Source: Candidatus Poribacteria bacterium (GTDB lineage: Bacteria; Poribacteria; WGA-4E; PCPOR2b). From it: 64,000 nucleotides of DNA. The notes beneath the pieces are model-generated. The model saw only the letters and a list, made by a program, of their open reading frames with translations, was not told the origin of the DNA and did no database searches. Position 1 is the stretch's first letter. The number at the start of each line of letters is the position of its first letter. The stretch is from assembly GCA_003635265.1 (NCBI GenBank), contig PYIZ01000050.1:1-64000 (forward strand), written 5' to 3'. Positions 1 through 9,079 of the stretch are shown here, piece by piece. A program made the translations under genes and the position numbers.

Positions 1-2
1 AG

Positions 3-941
3 CGATTTAACTCAGTAAAACGTGAGCAATATGAGTGGTGTGACGAGTTAAATCAACGTGCTGCTCATAATGCGATTTACTTTAATTTCCACAACGCAGT
101 CAAACGTTGGCAGTCAGGTGAGAGTCGGTTTCCGAAATTCAAGAAGCGTTCTAAGGGTCAAAGTTTCCAAGCAGACGCAGGTCGAGGCACAACGATTATC
201 GAAGGACAGCGTATAAAACTACCTAAAATCGGTTGGGTTCGCATGTTCCAAACACTTCGACACCTCGGCACTATCGTCAAAGTTGTCATCTCAAAGACAG
301 CTAACCGTTGGTTCGCTTCTATCCTTGTAGATACATTTACAGACGATCCTATACCTGATATTCGATGCACACCCGTTGTTGGTATTGATGTAGGTATCAA
401 GCACCTTGCAGTTACTTCCGAAGGTGTCTATTACGAAAATCCAAAAGCCTTAAAACGTTATGAGCGCAAGCTAAAACGGTTGCAACGTCAGTTAAGCAGG
501 CGAAAGAAAGGCAGTAGCAATTGGCGTAAAACGAAAGCCAAGATTGCCAAGCTGCACTACCGAATCATCTGTATCCGACAAGACGCTCAACATAAGGCAA
601 CAACGGGTATCGTTAACGGTGCGAGTCGAATTGGGATTGAGTCACTTAACGTTGCCGGTATGTTAAAGAATCATAGGCTTGCAAAGGCGTTATCGGACGC
701 TTCGTTGTCAAGTTTCCTATCTATGATCAAATACAAATCAGAACGGATAGGGGTTAAGATTGTAGAGGCAGATACATTCTACCCATCCAGTAAGACTTGC
801 TCGACTTGTGGTACAATTGATAGTGATTTATCCTTGTCAGATAGGACATACCATTGCAGTGTGTGTGGTCATACACAAGACAGAGACCTTAACGCTGCAA
901 TTAACCTACGAACCGTCGCCATGGGACACACGGAGACTTAA
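3..941 (+). CDS. tnpB: IS200/IS605-family TnpB (RNA-guided nuclease-type transposase accessory protein), 5' end outside window
   Basis: Frame is open from base 3 (RFNSVKREQYEW...). RuvC-like motifs GIDVGIKHLAV, GIESLNV and DRDLNAAINL; zinc finger CSTC...CSVC. The track ORF at 243 starts at an internal Met. Confidence 0.93.
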   Translation, partial: RFNSVKREQYEWCDELNQRAAHNAIYFNFHNAVKRWQSGESRFPKFKKRSKGQSFQADAGRGTTIIEGQRIKLPKIGWVRMFQTLRHLGTIVKVVISKTANRWFASILVDTFTDDPIPDIRCTPVVGIDVGIKHLAVTSEGVYYENPKALKRYERKLKRLQRQLSRRKKGSSNWRKTKAKIAKLHYRIICIRQDAQHKATTGIVNGASRIGIESLNVAGMLKNHRLAKALSDASLSSFLSMIKYKSERIGVKIVEADTFYPSSKTCSTCGTIDSDLSLSDRTYHCSVCGHTQDRDLNAAINLRTVAMGHTET

Positions 942-1025
942 AACGCTTGTGGAGATTTTGTAAGTCCTCACCTGCAACACGAGGCAAGAATCGTTGAAGC
1001 AGGAAGATAGCATGGAGATGATACA

Positions 1026-2447
1026 ATGTCTACCAATAAGTCTATTAAGAATCCCAATGTTTCAACTTTGGGAGCAGTCAATCTCATCGTTATTGTATTG
1101 GATAGTTTTCGTCAAGACCACGTTAGCGCTTATCACAAAGGCATCCCCGCATTTGAAGGCATCGCGCCGTGCCAAACCCCCAACATCGATCAGTTTGCCG
1201 AGGAGTGTGTCGTTTTCGAGAACGCTTACCCGGAAGCCTTACCTACAATCCCAATCCGTACCCAATTGATGACGGGACAACGGACGCTTCCGTATCGTCC
1301 TTGGCAGCCATTAACCCCAGAAGATGTGGCAATCGCACAGATCTTGAGCCAAGAGGGATACGTTTCTGGACTCATTTCGGATACCTATCACTACCGCGCA
1401 CCGAGAATGAATTTCCACCGCGACTTCCACGCTTACCGTTGGATTCGCGGACAGGAGTACGACCCGTATGTGTCCGCCCCTCTGAAACGGAACCTCAACG
1501 ACTATATCAACGAGAATTTCCCCGAACAATGGTGCAATCGAATCACTCAGTTTCTGGCAAACACCGATCGGTTCACAAGACCAGAAGATTGGTTTGCCCA
1601 TACGGTGGTGAGTGAAGCGGTTGACTGGCTTGAGGATAACCGTCCGCATGAGAAAATCTTCCTCTGGATCGATTCCTTCGATCCACATGAGCCGTGGGAT
1701 CCGCCGGATCCGTGGGATACCTACACCGATTCGGACTATAGTGGACCCCGTATCGTTATGCCGATGGGTGGCATAGCAAGCGATTGGGCGAGCGATGCAG
1801 AGATTAAGCATATTCAGGGGCTTTACGCCGGCGAGGCGGCTTTTGTGGATCACTGTCTTGGTCGACTCTTTGACCAATTAAAGCAGCTTGGATATTACGA
1901 CGATTCGTTAATTTTCCTGCTCGCAGACCACGGACATCCCCTCGGCGATCACGGGAAGTTCCTCAAGGGTGCAGATCGGATGTACAATGAACTGCTCAAA
2001 ATCCCCTTTATGGTGCGTCTACCGAAGGGCGAAGGTGCACGCCGAACCGGTGCAATCGTACAGTTCCAAGATTTCCTTCCGACGGTGCTCGAAGCACTTG
2101 GATTTGGGAATAACATCTCGTCTATGCACGGCGACAGCTTCCTCAATGTTCTCAAGGGTAACAGCGACTCGCATCGTGACACGATTATTACAGGATACCA
2201 TGAGGGGGCAGATCGGTGTATCCGGGATGCGACATGGAGCTATATCCAGCGTCCTGAAGACGAGCCTGATGAATTATACAACCTACTTCAAGATCCGCGT
2301 GAGCGAAATAACCTCGTCGATCAGCAGCCGAATGAGGCTATTCGTCTGGCATCACAGTTCGGGAATTACTTCTGGCATCACGGGGGTGTAACAGCCGTCA
2401 AGGGGATTCAGGGCAAGTATGAATTGGCTTCCGGGCGAGTGGAGTAG
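1026..2447 (+). CDS. Sulfatase / alkaline-phosphatase-superfamily hydrolase
   Basis: IVIVLDSFRQDHVSAY N-terminus, PTIPIRTQLMTGQR active-site region, LLADHGHPLGDHG, DPHEPWDPP. Confidence 0.9.
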   Translation: MSTNKSIKNPNVSTLGAVNLIVIVLDSFRQDHVSAYHKGIPAFEGIAPCQTPNIDQFAEECVVFENAYPEALPTIPIRTQLMTGQRTLPYRPWQPLTPEDVAIAQILSQEGYVSGLISDTYHYRAPRMNFHRDFHAYRWIRGQEYDPYVSAPLKRNLNDYINENFPEQWCNRITQFLANTDRFTRPEDWFAHTVVSEAVDWLEDNRPHEKIFLWIDSFDPHEPWDPPDPWDTYTDSDYSGPRIVMPMGGIASDWASDAEIKHIQGLYAGEAAFVDHCLGRLFDQLKQLGYYDDSLIFLLADHGHPLGDHGKFLKGADRMYNELLKIPFMVRLPKGEGARRTGAIVQFQDFLPTVLEALGFGNNISSMHGDSFLNVLKGNSDSHRDTIITGYHEGADRCIRDATWSYIQRPEDEPDELYNLLQDPRERNNLVDQQPNEAIRLASQFGNYFWHHGGVTAVKGIQGKYELASGRVE

Positions 2448-2484
2448 AGGACGACTTTCAAGAAAATAAGGAAGGATTTACATC

Positions 2485-3315
2485 TTGCAGTTCGCGTCCA
2501 ACTCCCACATTCCGACGCCGCCATTTTATGGTGCAAGGGTCGTCACTGATATTTCGTTGGAACAGGTCTACAACTATATCAATCCTGTGGTACTGTTCCG
2601 CGTTCAGTGGGGGTATCGCCGTCAGCAAGGTATGTTGCAGCATGAGTATGATCGCTTCATTGAGCGAGAAGTTGTACCGATATACCAACATTACAAGCAG
2701 CTCTGCATGGAGAACGATTGGTTGCGTCCGTTGGTGGTGTACGGCTATTTCCATGCCCAATCGGAGGGCGACGACCTCATCATCTACCACGCTGATGCCC
2801 AAACCGAATGGGTCCGTTTCACCTTTCCCCGTCAGGCGCACACCGAAGAGCGACGCTGTATTACAGACTACTTTGCTAGCGTTGATTCCATTCAGATGGA
2901 TGTCGTAGCATTTCAGATTGTCACGATTGGACCGACAATTACGGAGGTTATGCAACACACGAGGACTGAAGGAAATGAGGGGAGATTCCTGCATCTACGC
3001 GGGATGGCTATTGAGACAACTGAGGCACTGGAAGAGTATGCCCACAGACAGATTCGCCTTGAACTTGATATCGCCGCGGAAGATAGTCCGTACATCCTCG
3101 ATCTGTTTCATGGAAGTTACCAAGGGGCGCGTTTTCGGTTTGGGGATGCCGCTTGTCCAGACTTAACAGGGCTTGCCAAGCTCTGGCGGCTACTTGAGCC
3201 GGGGCGGATTGGTGTTGAGCTTTCAGATGACTTTCAATTGACACCGGAGGGTTCAGTCGCTGCGGTTATTGTGCCCCACCCGGAAGCGAGAATATTCAAC
3301 GTACAATCATCTTGA
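2485..3315 (+). CDS. Hypothetical protein
   Basis: 276-aa ORF (TTG start) in a co-oriented gene run; no family recognised. Confidence 0.6.
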   Translation: MQFASNSHIPTPPFYGARVVTDISLEQVYNYINPVVLFRVQWGYRRQQGMLQHEYDRFIEREVVPIYQHYKQLCMENDWLRPLVVYGYFHAQSEGDDLIIYHADAQTEWVRFTFPRQAHTEERRCITDYFASVDSIQMDVVAFQIVTIGPTITEVMQHTRTEGNEGRFLHLRGMAIETTEALEEYAHRQIRLELDIAAEDSPYILDLFHGSYQGARFRFGDAACPDLTGLAKLWRLLEPGRIGVELSDDFQLTPEGSVAAVIVPHPEARIFNVQSS

Positions 3316-3349
3316 CTTCAAAGTCCGTCCTCAAAAGAACGGAGAGACT

Positions 3350-4240
3350 ATGAGAACATCTCACAAATACTTAGATCCCACAGCACTTTCCCGCCTTGGC
3401 GGCATGGAACTGGTCGCTCGTCTTGTTGTGGAGGGTTTTATCACAGGACGGCACAAGAGCCCATATCAGGGCTTCAGCGTTGAATTTGCAGAGCATCGGC
3501 AATACATGCCCGGCGATGCCATCCGTTATATCGACTGGAAGGTGTACGGTAAATCCGATCGTTACTACATCAAAAAGTTTGAGGAGGAAACCAATCTTCG
3601 CGCCTATATCCTGCTTGATGCTAGCGGTTCGATGAACTACAAATATGACGACAGCGGCATCACCAAGTTTGAATACGCCTGTTACCTCGCCGCATCACTG
3701 ACGTACCTCATGCTCAAGCAGCGGGACTCTGCGGGTTTAGCGGTCTTTGACACACATATCAGGGAATACATCCCACCCCGCGGTGCTGCAACCCATCTGC
3801 ATGCCATCATGTCCACTTTAGAAAGTATTCAGCCGGGTGAAGAAACGAGCATCAGCGCTACTTTTAACGAACTTGCCAAACGGATTATTCGTCGTGGGTT
3901 GGTTATTGTAATCTCTGACCTCCTCGATCAACCGTCAGAAGTCCTCTCCGCCCTCAAACATTTTCGCCATCGCAAGCACGAAGTGATTGTGTTCCATCTG
4001 CTCGACAAAGCCGAGATGACATTTCCGTTTGAGGGGCCGGTTGTTTTTCGCGATATGGAGACGGATGGAACTCTCTCAACACAGGCAGAGGCACTCAAAG
4101 CTGGTTATCTGGAGCAGTTGAATGAGTTCATTCAAGCCTACCGCCGGGGGTGCGGAGCAAGTCTAATTGACTACGTACAAATTGACACAGCAACACCGTT
4201 TGATTATGCGTTGTCGTCCTATCTTTCACGACGAAAATAA
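3350..4240 (+). CDS. DUF58 domain-containing protein (vWA-like)
   Basis: GRHKSPYQGFSVEFAEHRQYMPGDAIRYIDWKVYGKSDRYYIKKFEEE...LLDASGSMNY is the classic DUF58 signature. ATG at 3350 preceded by ggagag. Confidence 0.93.
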   Translation: MRTSHKYLDPTALSRLGGMELVARLVVEGFITGRHKSPYQGFSVEFAEHRQYMPGDAIRYIDWKVYGKSDRYYIKKFEEETNLRAYILLDASGSMNYKYDDSGITKFEYACYLAASLTYLMLKQRDSAGLAVFDTHIREYIPPRGAATHLHAIMSTLESIQPGEETSISATFNELAKRIIRRGLVIVISDLLDQPSEVLSALKHFRHRKHEVIVFHLLDKAEMTFPFEGPVVFRDMETDGTLSTQAEALKAGYLEQLNEFIQAYRRGCGASLIDYVQIDTATPFDYALSSYLSRRK

Positions 4241-4256
4241 AAGGGATAGATATACA

Positions 4257-5300
4257 ATGGAAAAGGTATCACAACCGCGATACATCGGGGATTCAGAACA
4301 ACTTGAGGAAGTGATGTCTATACCTACGCCGGAGGTCGTTGAAGCGATGGGAGAAATGGAGGGCGACCTGCTCATACTCGGCGTGGGTGGGAAGATGGGA
4401 CCAACGCTCGCAAAACTGGCAAAACGTGCTATCGACGAATCAGGTTCAAGCAAGAGAGTGAGCAGCGTGTCCCGTTTCTCATCGCCGGGCTTACAGACGG
4501 ATCTAAATCGGGCGGGCATTGAGACTATTCCGTGTGACCTACTGGACGAAACCGAATTGCAAGGATTACCTGATGCCCCTAATGTGGTTTTCATGGCGGG
4601 CAGAAAGTTTGGTGCCACAGGGAATGAAGCCCTGACGTGGGCGATGAATACCTATATGCCCGGACGGGTTGCCGAAAAATATCGGAACTCCCGTATCGTC
4701 GTCTTTTCAACAGGAAACGTCTATCCACTAACACCTGTTTCCCACGGTGGTGCAACAGAAACACACCCTGTGGAGCCGATCGGCGAATATGCACAGTCCT
4801 GCCTTGGTCGTGAGCGGGTGTTTGAGCACGCCTCAAATCAATTCGGGACCCGCCTCGCAATTCTCCGTTTGAACTACGCCATCGATCTGCGATACGGCAT
4901 CTTGCTGGACATCGCAGAAAAGGTCTATTATGAGAAGCCTGTGGATGTGACAATGGGTGCCGCCAACGTCATCTGGCAAGGAGACGCAAACGCAGTCGTA
5001 CTGCGTGCCTTCATGCACTGCCAAAGTCCACCGATGCTTCTTAATCTCACAGGCCCAGAAATCGTTTCGATTCGCTGGCTCGCCACACGATTTGGTGAAA
5101 TCTTCGGAAAAGCACCCGCCTTTGAAGGGGTGGAGGCAGAAACTGCACTCCTGAGTAACGCCGCTCACTGTCATCAGCTTTTCGGTTATCCGCGAATTTC
5201 ACTGGAACAGATGGTGCAGTGGGTAGCGCATTGGGTAGAAATCCGGGGGATGACCCTTGGAAAACCAACCAAATTTGAAGTGCGAGATGGCAAATTTTGA
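4257..5300 (+). CDS. NAD-dependent epimerase/dehydratase family protein
   Basis: Rossmann motif LLILGVGGKMGPTLAKLAKRA; RIVVFSTGNVYP; EYAQSCLGRERVFE. ATG at 4257. Confidence 0.82.
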   Translation: MEKVSQPRYIGDSEQLEEVMSIPTPEVVEAMGEMEGDLLILGVGGKMGPTLAKLAKRAIDESGSSKRVSSVSRFSSPGLQTDLNRAGIETIPCDLLDETELQGLPDAPNVVFMAGRKFGATGNEALTWAMNTYMPGRVAEKYRNSRIVVFSTGNVYPLTPVSHGGATETHPVEPIGEYAQSCLGRERVFEHASNQFGTRLAILRLNYAIDLRYGILLDIAEKVYYEKPVDVTMGAANVIWQGDANAVVLRAFMHCQSPPMLLNLTGPEIVSIRWLATRFGEIFGKAPAFEGVEAETALLSNAAHCHQLFGYPRISLEQMVQWVAHWVEIRGMTLGKPTKFEVRDGKF

Positions 5301-5356
5301 GTTTAGGTCGAAACTTAGATAATAGAAAATCTCCTGCTCCTTCCTAATTTGCGGTA

Positions 5357-8300
5357 CTACTTGACAATCACCATCCGCCTTGTAGCAGTATAATCACCCG
5401 CCCGAAGTTGATAAAAATAGATACCGCTTGCGACCAGTTCCCCGTTTCCGTTGCGTCCATCCCAGTACGCCGCGCGGCTTCGAGTGGTGTAAAATCCCGC
5501 CGACTGATGCCCCAGATCTAGTTGACGAACCATCGCACCTGTTGCGTCGTAGATTCTGAGTGTCACCTCGGAAGCATACGCAAGATGATAGGGTATCCAA
5601 GTCTCTGGGTTGAACGGATTCGGATAATTGGGCAGCAGCCCTGTTTCTGTCGGTGTCAATGCAACAAGAAGCTGTTCAAGGAAGAAAATCCCTCTTCGCA
5701 ACCTTAAATCCGTGAGATCTAACTTCTGTGCTTGCGTGAGCCAACCCCGAACCTCCGCCGTAGTGAGAGATCCAAGTGCCACGGGCTGTGCGGCAGGTGC
5801 CGCTGCAGCCTCCCCTATCGCCCCGGCAACCGTAACGAGATCCAGAATATTTACCACGCCATCCCCGTTGAGGTCAGCGTCGTTCTGCCCTATCCTCCCA
5901 AAATCTGAGCCAACCTGCATCAAATCTTGGAGGTTCACCACACCATCACGGTTGACATCTCCGAACACCCTTGTGGGCGGGAGTTCCCACAGGAGCACCG
6001 TGCCATCCTCACTCCCGGTTGCCAGCGTCCGTCCATCCGGACTGAACGCTACATCACTGACCCAACCCGTATGTCCGGCGAGAGTCTCCTGCTGTTTCCC
6101 CGTGGCGACCTCCCATAGACGGGTGGTCTCGTCTAAGCCTCCACTTGCTAGCGTTTTCCCATCCGGACTGAATGCAAGGCTCAAGACATCATCCTCATGC
6201 CCGGTGAGAGTACGGATGTGTTCACCCGTGACGGCATCCCACAGACGGACGGTAGCATCATAACTGCTACTTGCTAGGGTCCGTCCATTCGAGTTGAACG
6301 CTACATCACTGACCCCACCCGCATGCCCGATGAGAGTCCTCTTTTTTTCACCTGTTGCAATATCCCAAAGACGGATAGTATTATCCCACCAACCCCCACC
6401 ACTCGCCAGCGTGCGTCCGTCTGGGCTGAACGCGACACTATCGACCCTAGACGTATGCCCAGTGAAAATCTGCCGGTATTCACCCGTGGCAACATCCCAC
6501 AAACGGATAGTACTGTCCGGATTTGCACTTGCTAACGTTCGTCCATCCGGACTGAACGCTATATCACTAATGCTCGTGTTCCCGGTGAGAATCCCTTTCC
6601 GTTCACCTGTCACAGCATCCCACAGGCGAATCTCGTCATAACTCCCGCTTGCCAGGGTCCGTCCATCTGGACTGAATGCTACGCTCCGGACCCACAACGT
6701 ATTCACTGTGAAAGTACGTGTGTGTGCACCTGTGACCGCGTCCCACAGCTGGACGGTCTCGTCTCGACTGCTAGTTGCTAGGGTACGTCCATCTGGGCTG
6801 AATGCTATACTCCAAATCAAATCCGTATGCCCGGTAAATCTGCGTTTATGTTCCCTTGTGGGCGGGAGTTCCCACAGGAGCACCGTGCCATCCCCACTCC
6901 CGCTCGCTAACGTCTCCCCGTCTGAACTGAACGCAAGACTAGTGACACTCCAGGTATGCCCCGTGAGAGTTCCCTTAGAGACACCTGTCACGACATCCCA
7001 CAGCCGGATAGTATAGTCCCATCGCCTCGCGCCACGTTGTCCTCCGCCACTGGCGAGCGTCCGTCCATCCGGGCTGAACGCAAGGCTCAAGACATCATCC
7101 CCATGCCCGGTCAATGTCCCCTTCTGTTCACCTGTTACGACATCCCAAAAACGAATGACTGCGTCACTACCCGCACTTACAAGCGTTCTCCCATCCGGGC
7201 TGAACGTAAGATCCCAGATGATTCCACCTTGGACGATGAGAACCTCCTTCTGTTCACCTGTGGCGACATCCCAAAAACGGATGGTATCGTCCCAGCTTCC
7301 ACTTGCAAGCGTTCCTCCATCCGGACTAAAAGCGAGGCTCTGGATACCTTCCGTGTGCCCGGCGAATACTTGCCTGTGTTCACCTGTCATAACATCCCAA
7401 AGATGCACTATATTATCACTGTCACTCGCTATCGTCTTTCCATCCGGACTAAATGCCACGTTACCAACAAAAGACGTATGCCTGATTATTAGCTTCTGTG
7501 CGCTTGTAGCGACATCCCACAGACGAACAGTATTGTCACTACCCCCACTTGCCAGCGTCTGCCCATCAGGACTGAAGGCGACGCTCCGGACCCAATCCGT
7601 ATGCCCGGTGAGGGCCCGCTTGTACCTTCCCGTCACCCCATCCCAAAGATATACCGCACCATTCTCCTCCCCACTTGCCAGTACCTTCCCATCTGGGCTG
7701 AACGCAACACTAGAGACCTCAGACACATGCCCCATGATCGCCCCCTGCTGTTCACCTGTTGCGACATTCCACAGATACAATGGACCCTCCGTCCCTTCAC
7801 TCGCAAGTGTCTTCCCATCCGGGCTGAACGCAACATTATAGACAAAACCCGGCTGCTTGATTATCAGCTTATATTCACTTGTTGCGATATCCCATAGACG
7901 CAACGTACCATCCCAACTGCCACTTGCGACCGTTTTCCCATCTGGACTGAAGATAACGCTACGGACCCTATCTGTATGTCCGGAGAGGGATTGTTTGTGT
8001 TTACCTGTCACGGCATCCCACAGACGGATGGTCGGGTCATACCCCCCGCTTGCTAATGTGCGTCCATCCGGGCTGAACGCGATGGTATAGATCGCAGTTG
8101 GATGGCCGTTTGTCCACTTGTGTTTACCCGTGGCGACCTCCCACAGTCGCAACGTACCGTCCGAGTATCCAGCTGCTATCGTTGCCCCATCCGGACTAAA
8201 TGCGACGCTAGAGACGCTAGACCTAGGTTCGTCGAAAGTTCGCTTGTGTTCACCTGTGACGACATCCCACAGACGGATGGTCTGGTCCCGACTTCCACTT

Positions 8301-8728
8301 GCCAGCGTTTGCCCATCCGGGCTGAAAGCGATGCTAGTGACCCAATCTGTATGCTCGGTGAGAATCTGTTTGTGTTCACCCGTTGTGACATCCCACAGGC
8401 GGATAATCGGGTCCTGCCGACCCTCACCACCGGCGAGAATTTGTCCGTCCGGGCTGAAGGCAATGCTAGTGACCCAATCTGTATGCTCAGTAAATAGGTC
8501 AATCTCTTGGAGGGTCGCCGTATCATAGATCCAAATACCGACGGAGCCAGTGATGGCAAGATGGGTGCCGTCCGGAGAATACTGAAACTCACTTATCCTG
8601 CCTTTACCGAGGCGTGCCCTGACATTCTCGGGTAAACGCCATTGCGGAGAATCTTGGGCAAAGTTGTCTTGTAGAAACAGAGTCAAAACGAATAAAAGGA
8701 TTAACTCGAAAAACAGTCCCTTTTTCAT
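5357..8728 (-). CDS. Secreted WD40-repeat protein with dockerin-like repeats and C-terminal FlgD/T9SS-like sorting domain
   Basis: Signal peptide MKKGLFFELILLFVLTLFLQ; 21 manually counted WD40 blades (xVxSVAFSPDGxTLASGSxDxTIRLWDxxTGE); dockerin-like DVNRDGVVNLQDL...DLNGDGVVNILDL; C-terminal NYPNPFNPETWIPYHL...GIYFYQLRAGDYTATRRMVIVK. Confidence 0.93.
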   Translation of the reverse strand: MKKGLFFELILLFVLTLFLQDNFAQDSPQWRLPENVRARLGKGRISEFQYSPDGTHLAITGSVGIWIYDTATLQEIDLFTEHTDWVTSIAFSPDGQILAGGEGRQDPIIRLWDVTTGEHKQILTEHTDWVTSIAFSPDGQTLASGSRDQTIRLWDVVTGEHKRTFDEPRSSVSSVAFSPDGATIAAGYSDGTLRLWEVATGKHKWTNGHPTAIYTIAFSPDGRTLASGGYDPTIRLWDAVTGKHKQSLSGHTDRVRSVIFSPDGKTVASGSWDGTLRLWDIATSEYKLIIKQPGFVYNVAFSPDGKTLASEGTEGPLYLWNVATGEQQGAIMGHVSEVSSVAFSPDGKVLASGEENGAVYLWDGVTGRYKRALTGHTDWVRSVAFSPDGQTLASGGSDNTVRLWDVATSAQKLIIRHTSFVGNVAFSPDGKTIASDSDNIVHLWDVMTGEHRQVFAGHTEGIQSLAFSPDGGTLASGSWDDTIRFWDVATGEQKEVLIVQGGIIWDLTFSPDGRTLVSAGSDAVIRFWDVVTGEQKGTLTGHGDDVLSLAFSPDGRTLASGGGQRGARRWDYTIRLWDVVTGVSKGTLTGHTWSVTSLAFSSDGETLASGSGDGTVLLWELPPTREHKRRFTGHTDLIWSIAFSPDGRTLATSSRDETVQLWDAVTGAHTRTFTVNTLWVRSVAFSPDGRTLASGSYDEIRLWDAVTGERKGILTGNTSISDIAFSPDGRTLASANPDSTIRLWDVATGEYRQIFTGHTSRVDSVAFSPDGRTLASGGGWWDNTIRLWDIATGEKKRTLIGHAGGVSDVAFNSNGRTLASSSYDATVRLWDAVTGEHIRTLTGHEDDVLSLAFSPDGKTLASGGLDETTRLWEVATGKQQETLAGHTGWVSDVAFSPDGRTLATGSEDGTVLLWELPPTRVFGDVNRDGVVNLQDLMQVGSDFGRIGQNDADLNGDGVVNILDLVTVAGAIGEAAAAPAAQPVALGSLTTAEVRGWLTQAQKLDLTDLRLRRGIFFLEQLLVALTPTETGLLPNYPNPFNPETWIPYHLAYASEVTLRIYDATGAMVRQLDLGHQSAGFYTTRSRAAYWDGRNGNGELVASGIYFYQLRAGDYTATRRMVIVK

Positions 8729-9079
8729 GGGATAATTCTCCTTTTGAGATAGAACCGGCTTCAATCTCAGAATGAAATTCACTAGTTTATCAATCCCACG
8801 CAATTTAGATACCACACTTATTTCCAATCACCTGAAGAGATTGTGTAGAGAACCGAGTTCGTCAACAAACGCTTTCTCTGGGGAACTTTACATCTGCTTT
8901 TGGCATGGATCGTCATTTCAAAGGGAACGTCGTGCTTACAAAGAAACTGTCGAAACTATGCCACACCGTCGTCGCAGAAATGCTACACCCGCTATGCTCA
9001 GTAATTGTCCTTAGATTTTTCTTGAACACTTCACATATATGTGCTATATTGGAATGCCATCTGGAAAGGAGACCGTCAA

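Noticed and set aside
158-400. Minus-strand ORF over tnpB
   Set aside because: Antisense to an unmistakable TnpB reading frame.
5990-8480. Regularly spaced ~126-bp DNA similarity resembling a tandem or CRISPR-like array
   Set aside because: Period and sequence are explained by WD40 codons (42 aa per blade); repeats are not near-identical and there are no unique spacers.
5522-8528. Many plus-strand ORFs (5628-6263, 6956-7492, 7155-7841, 8118-8528 etc.)
   Set aside because: They are antisense to the WD40 gene; the low-complexity repetitive translations follow from the repeat DNA.
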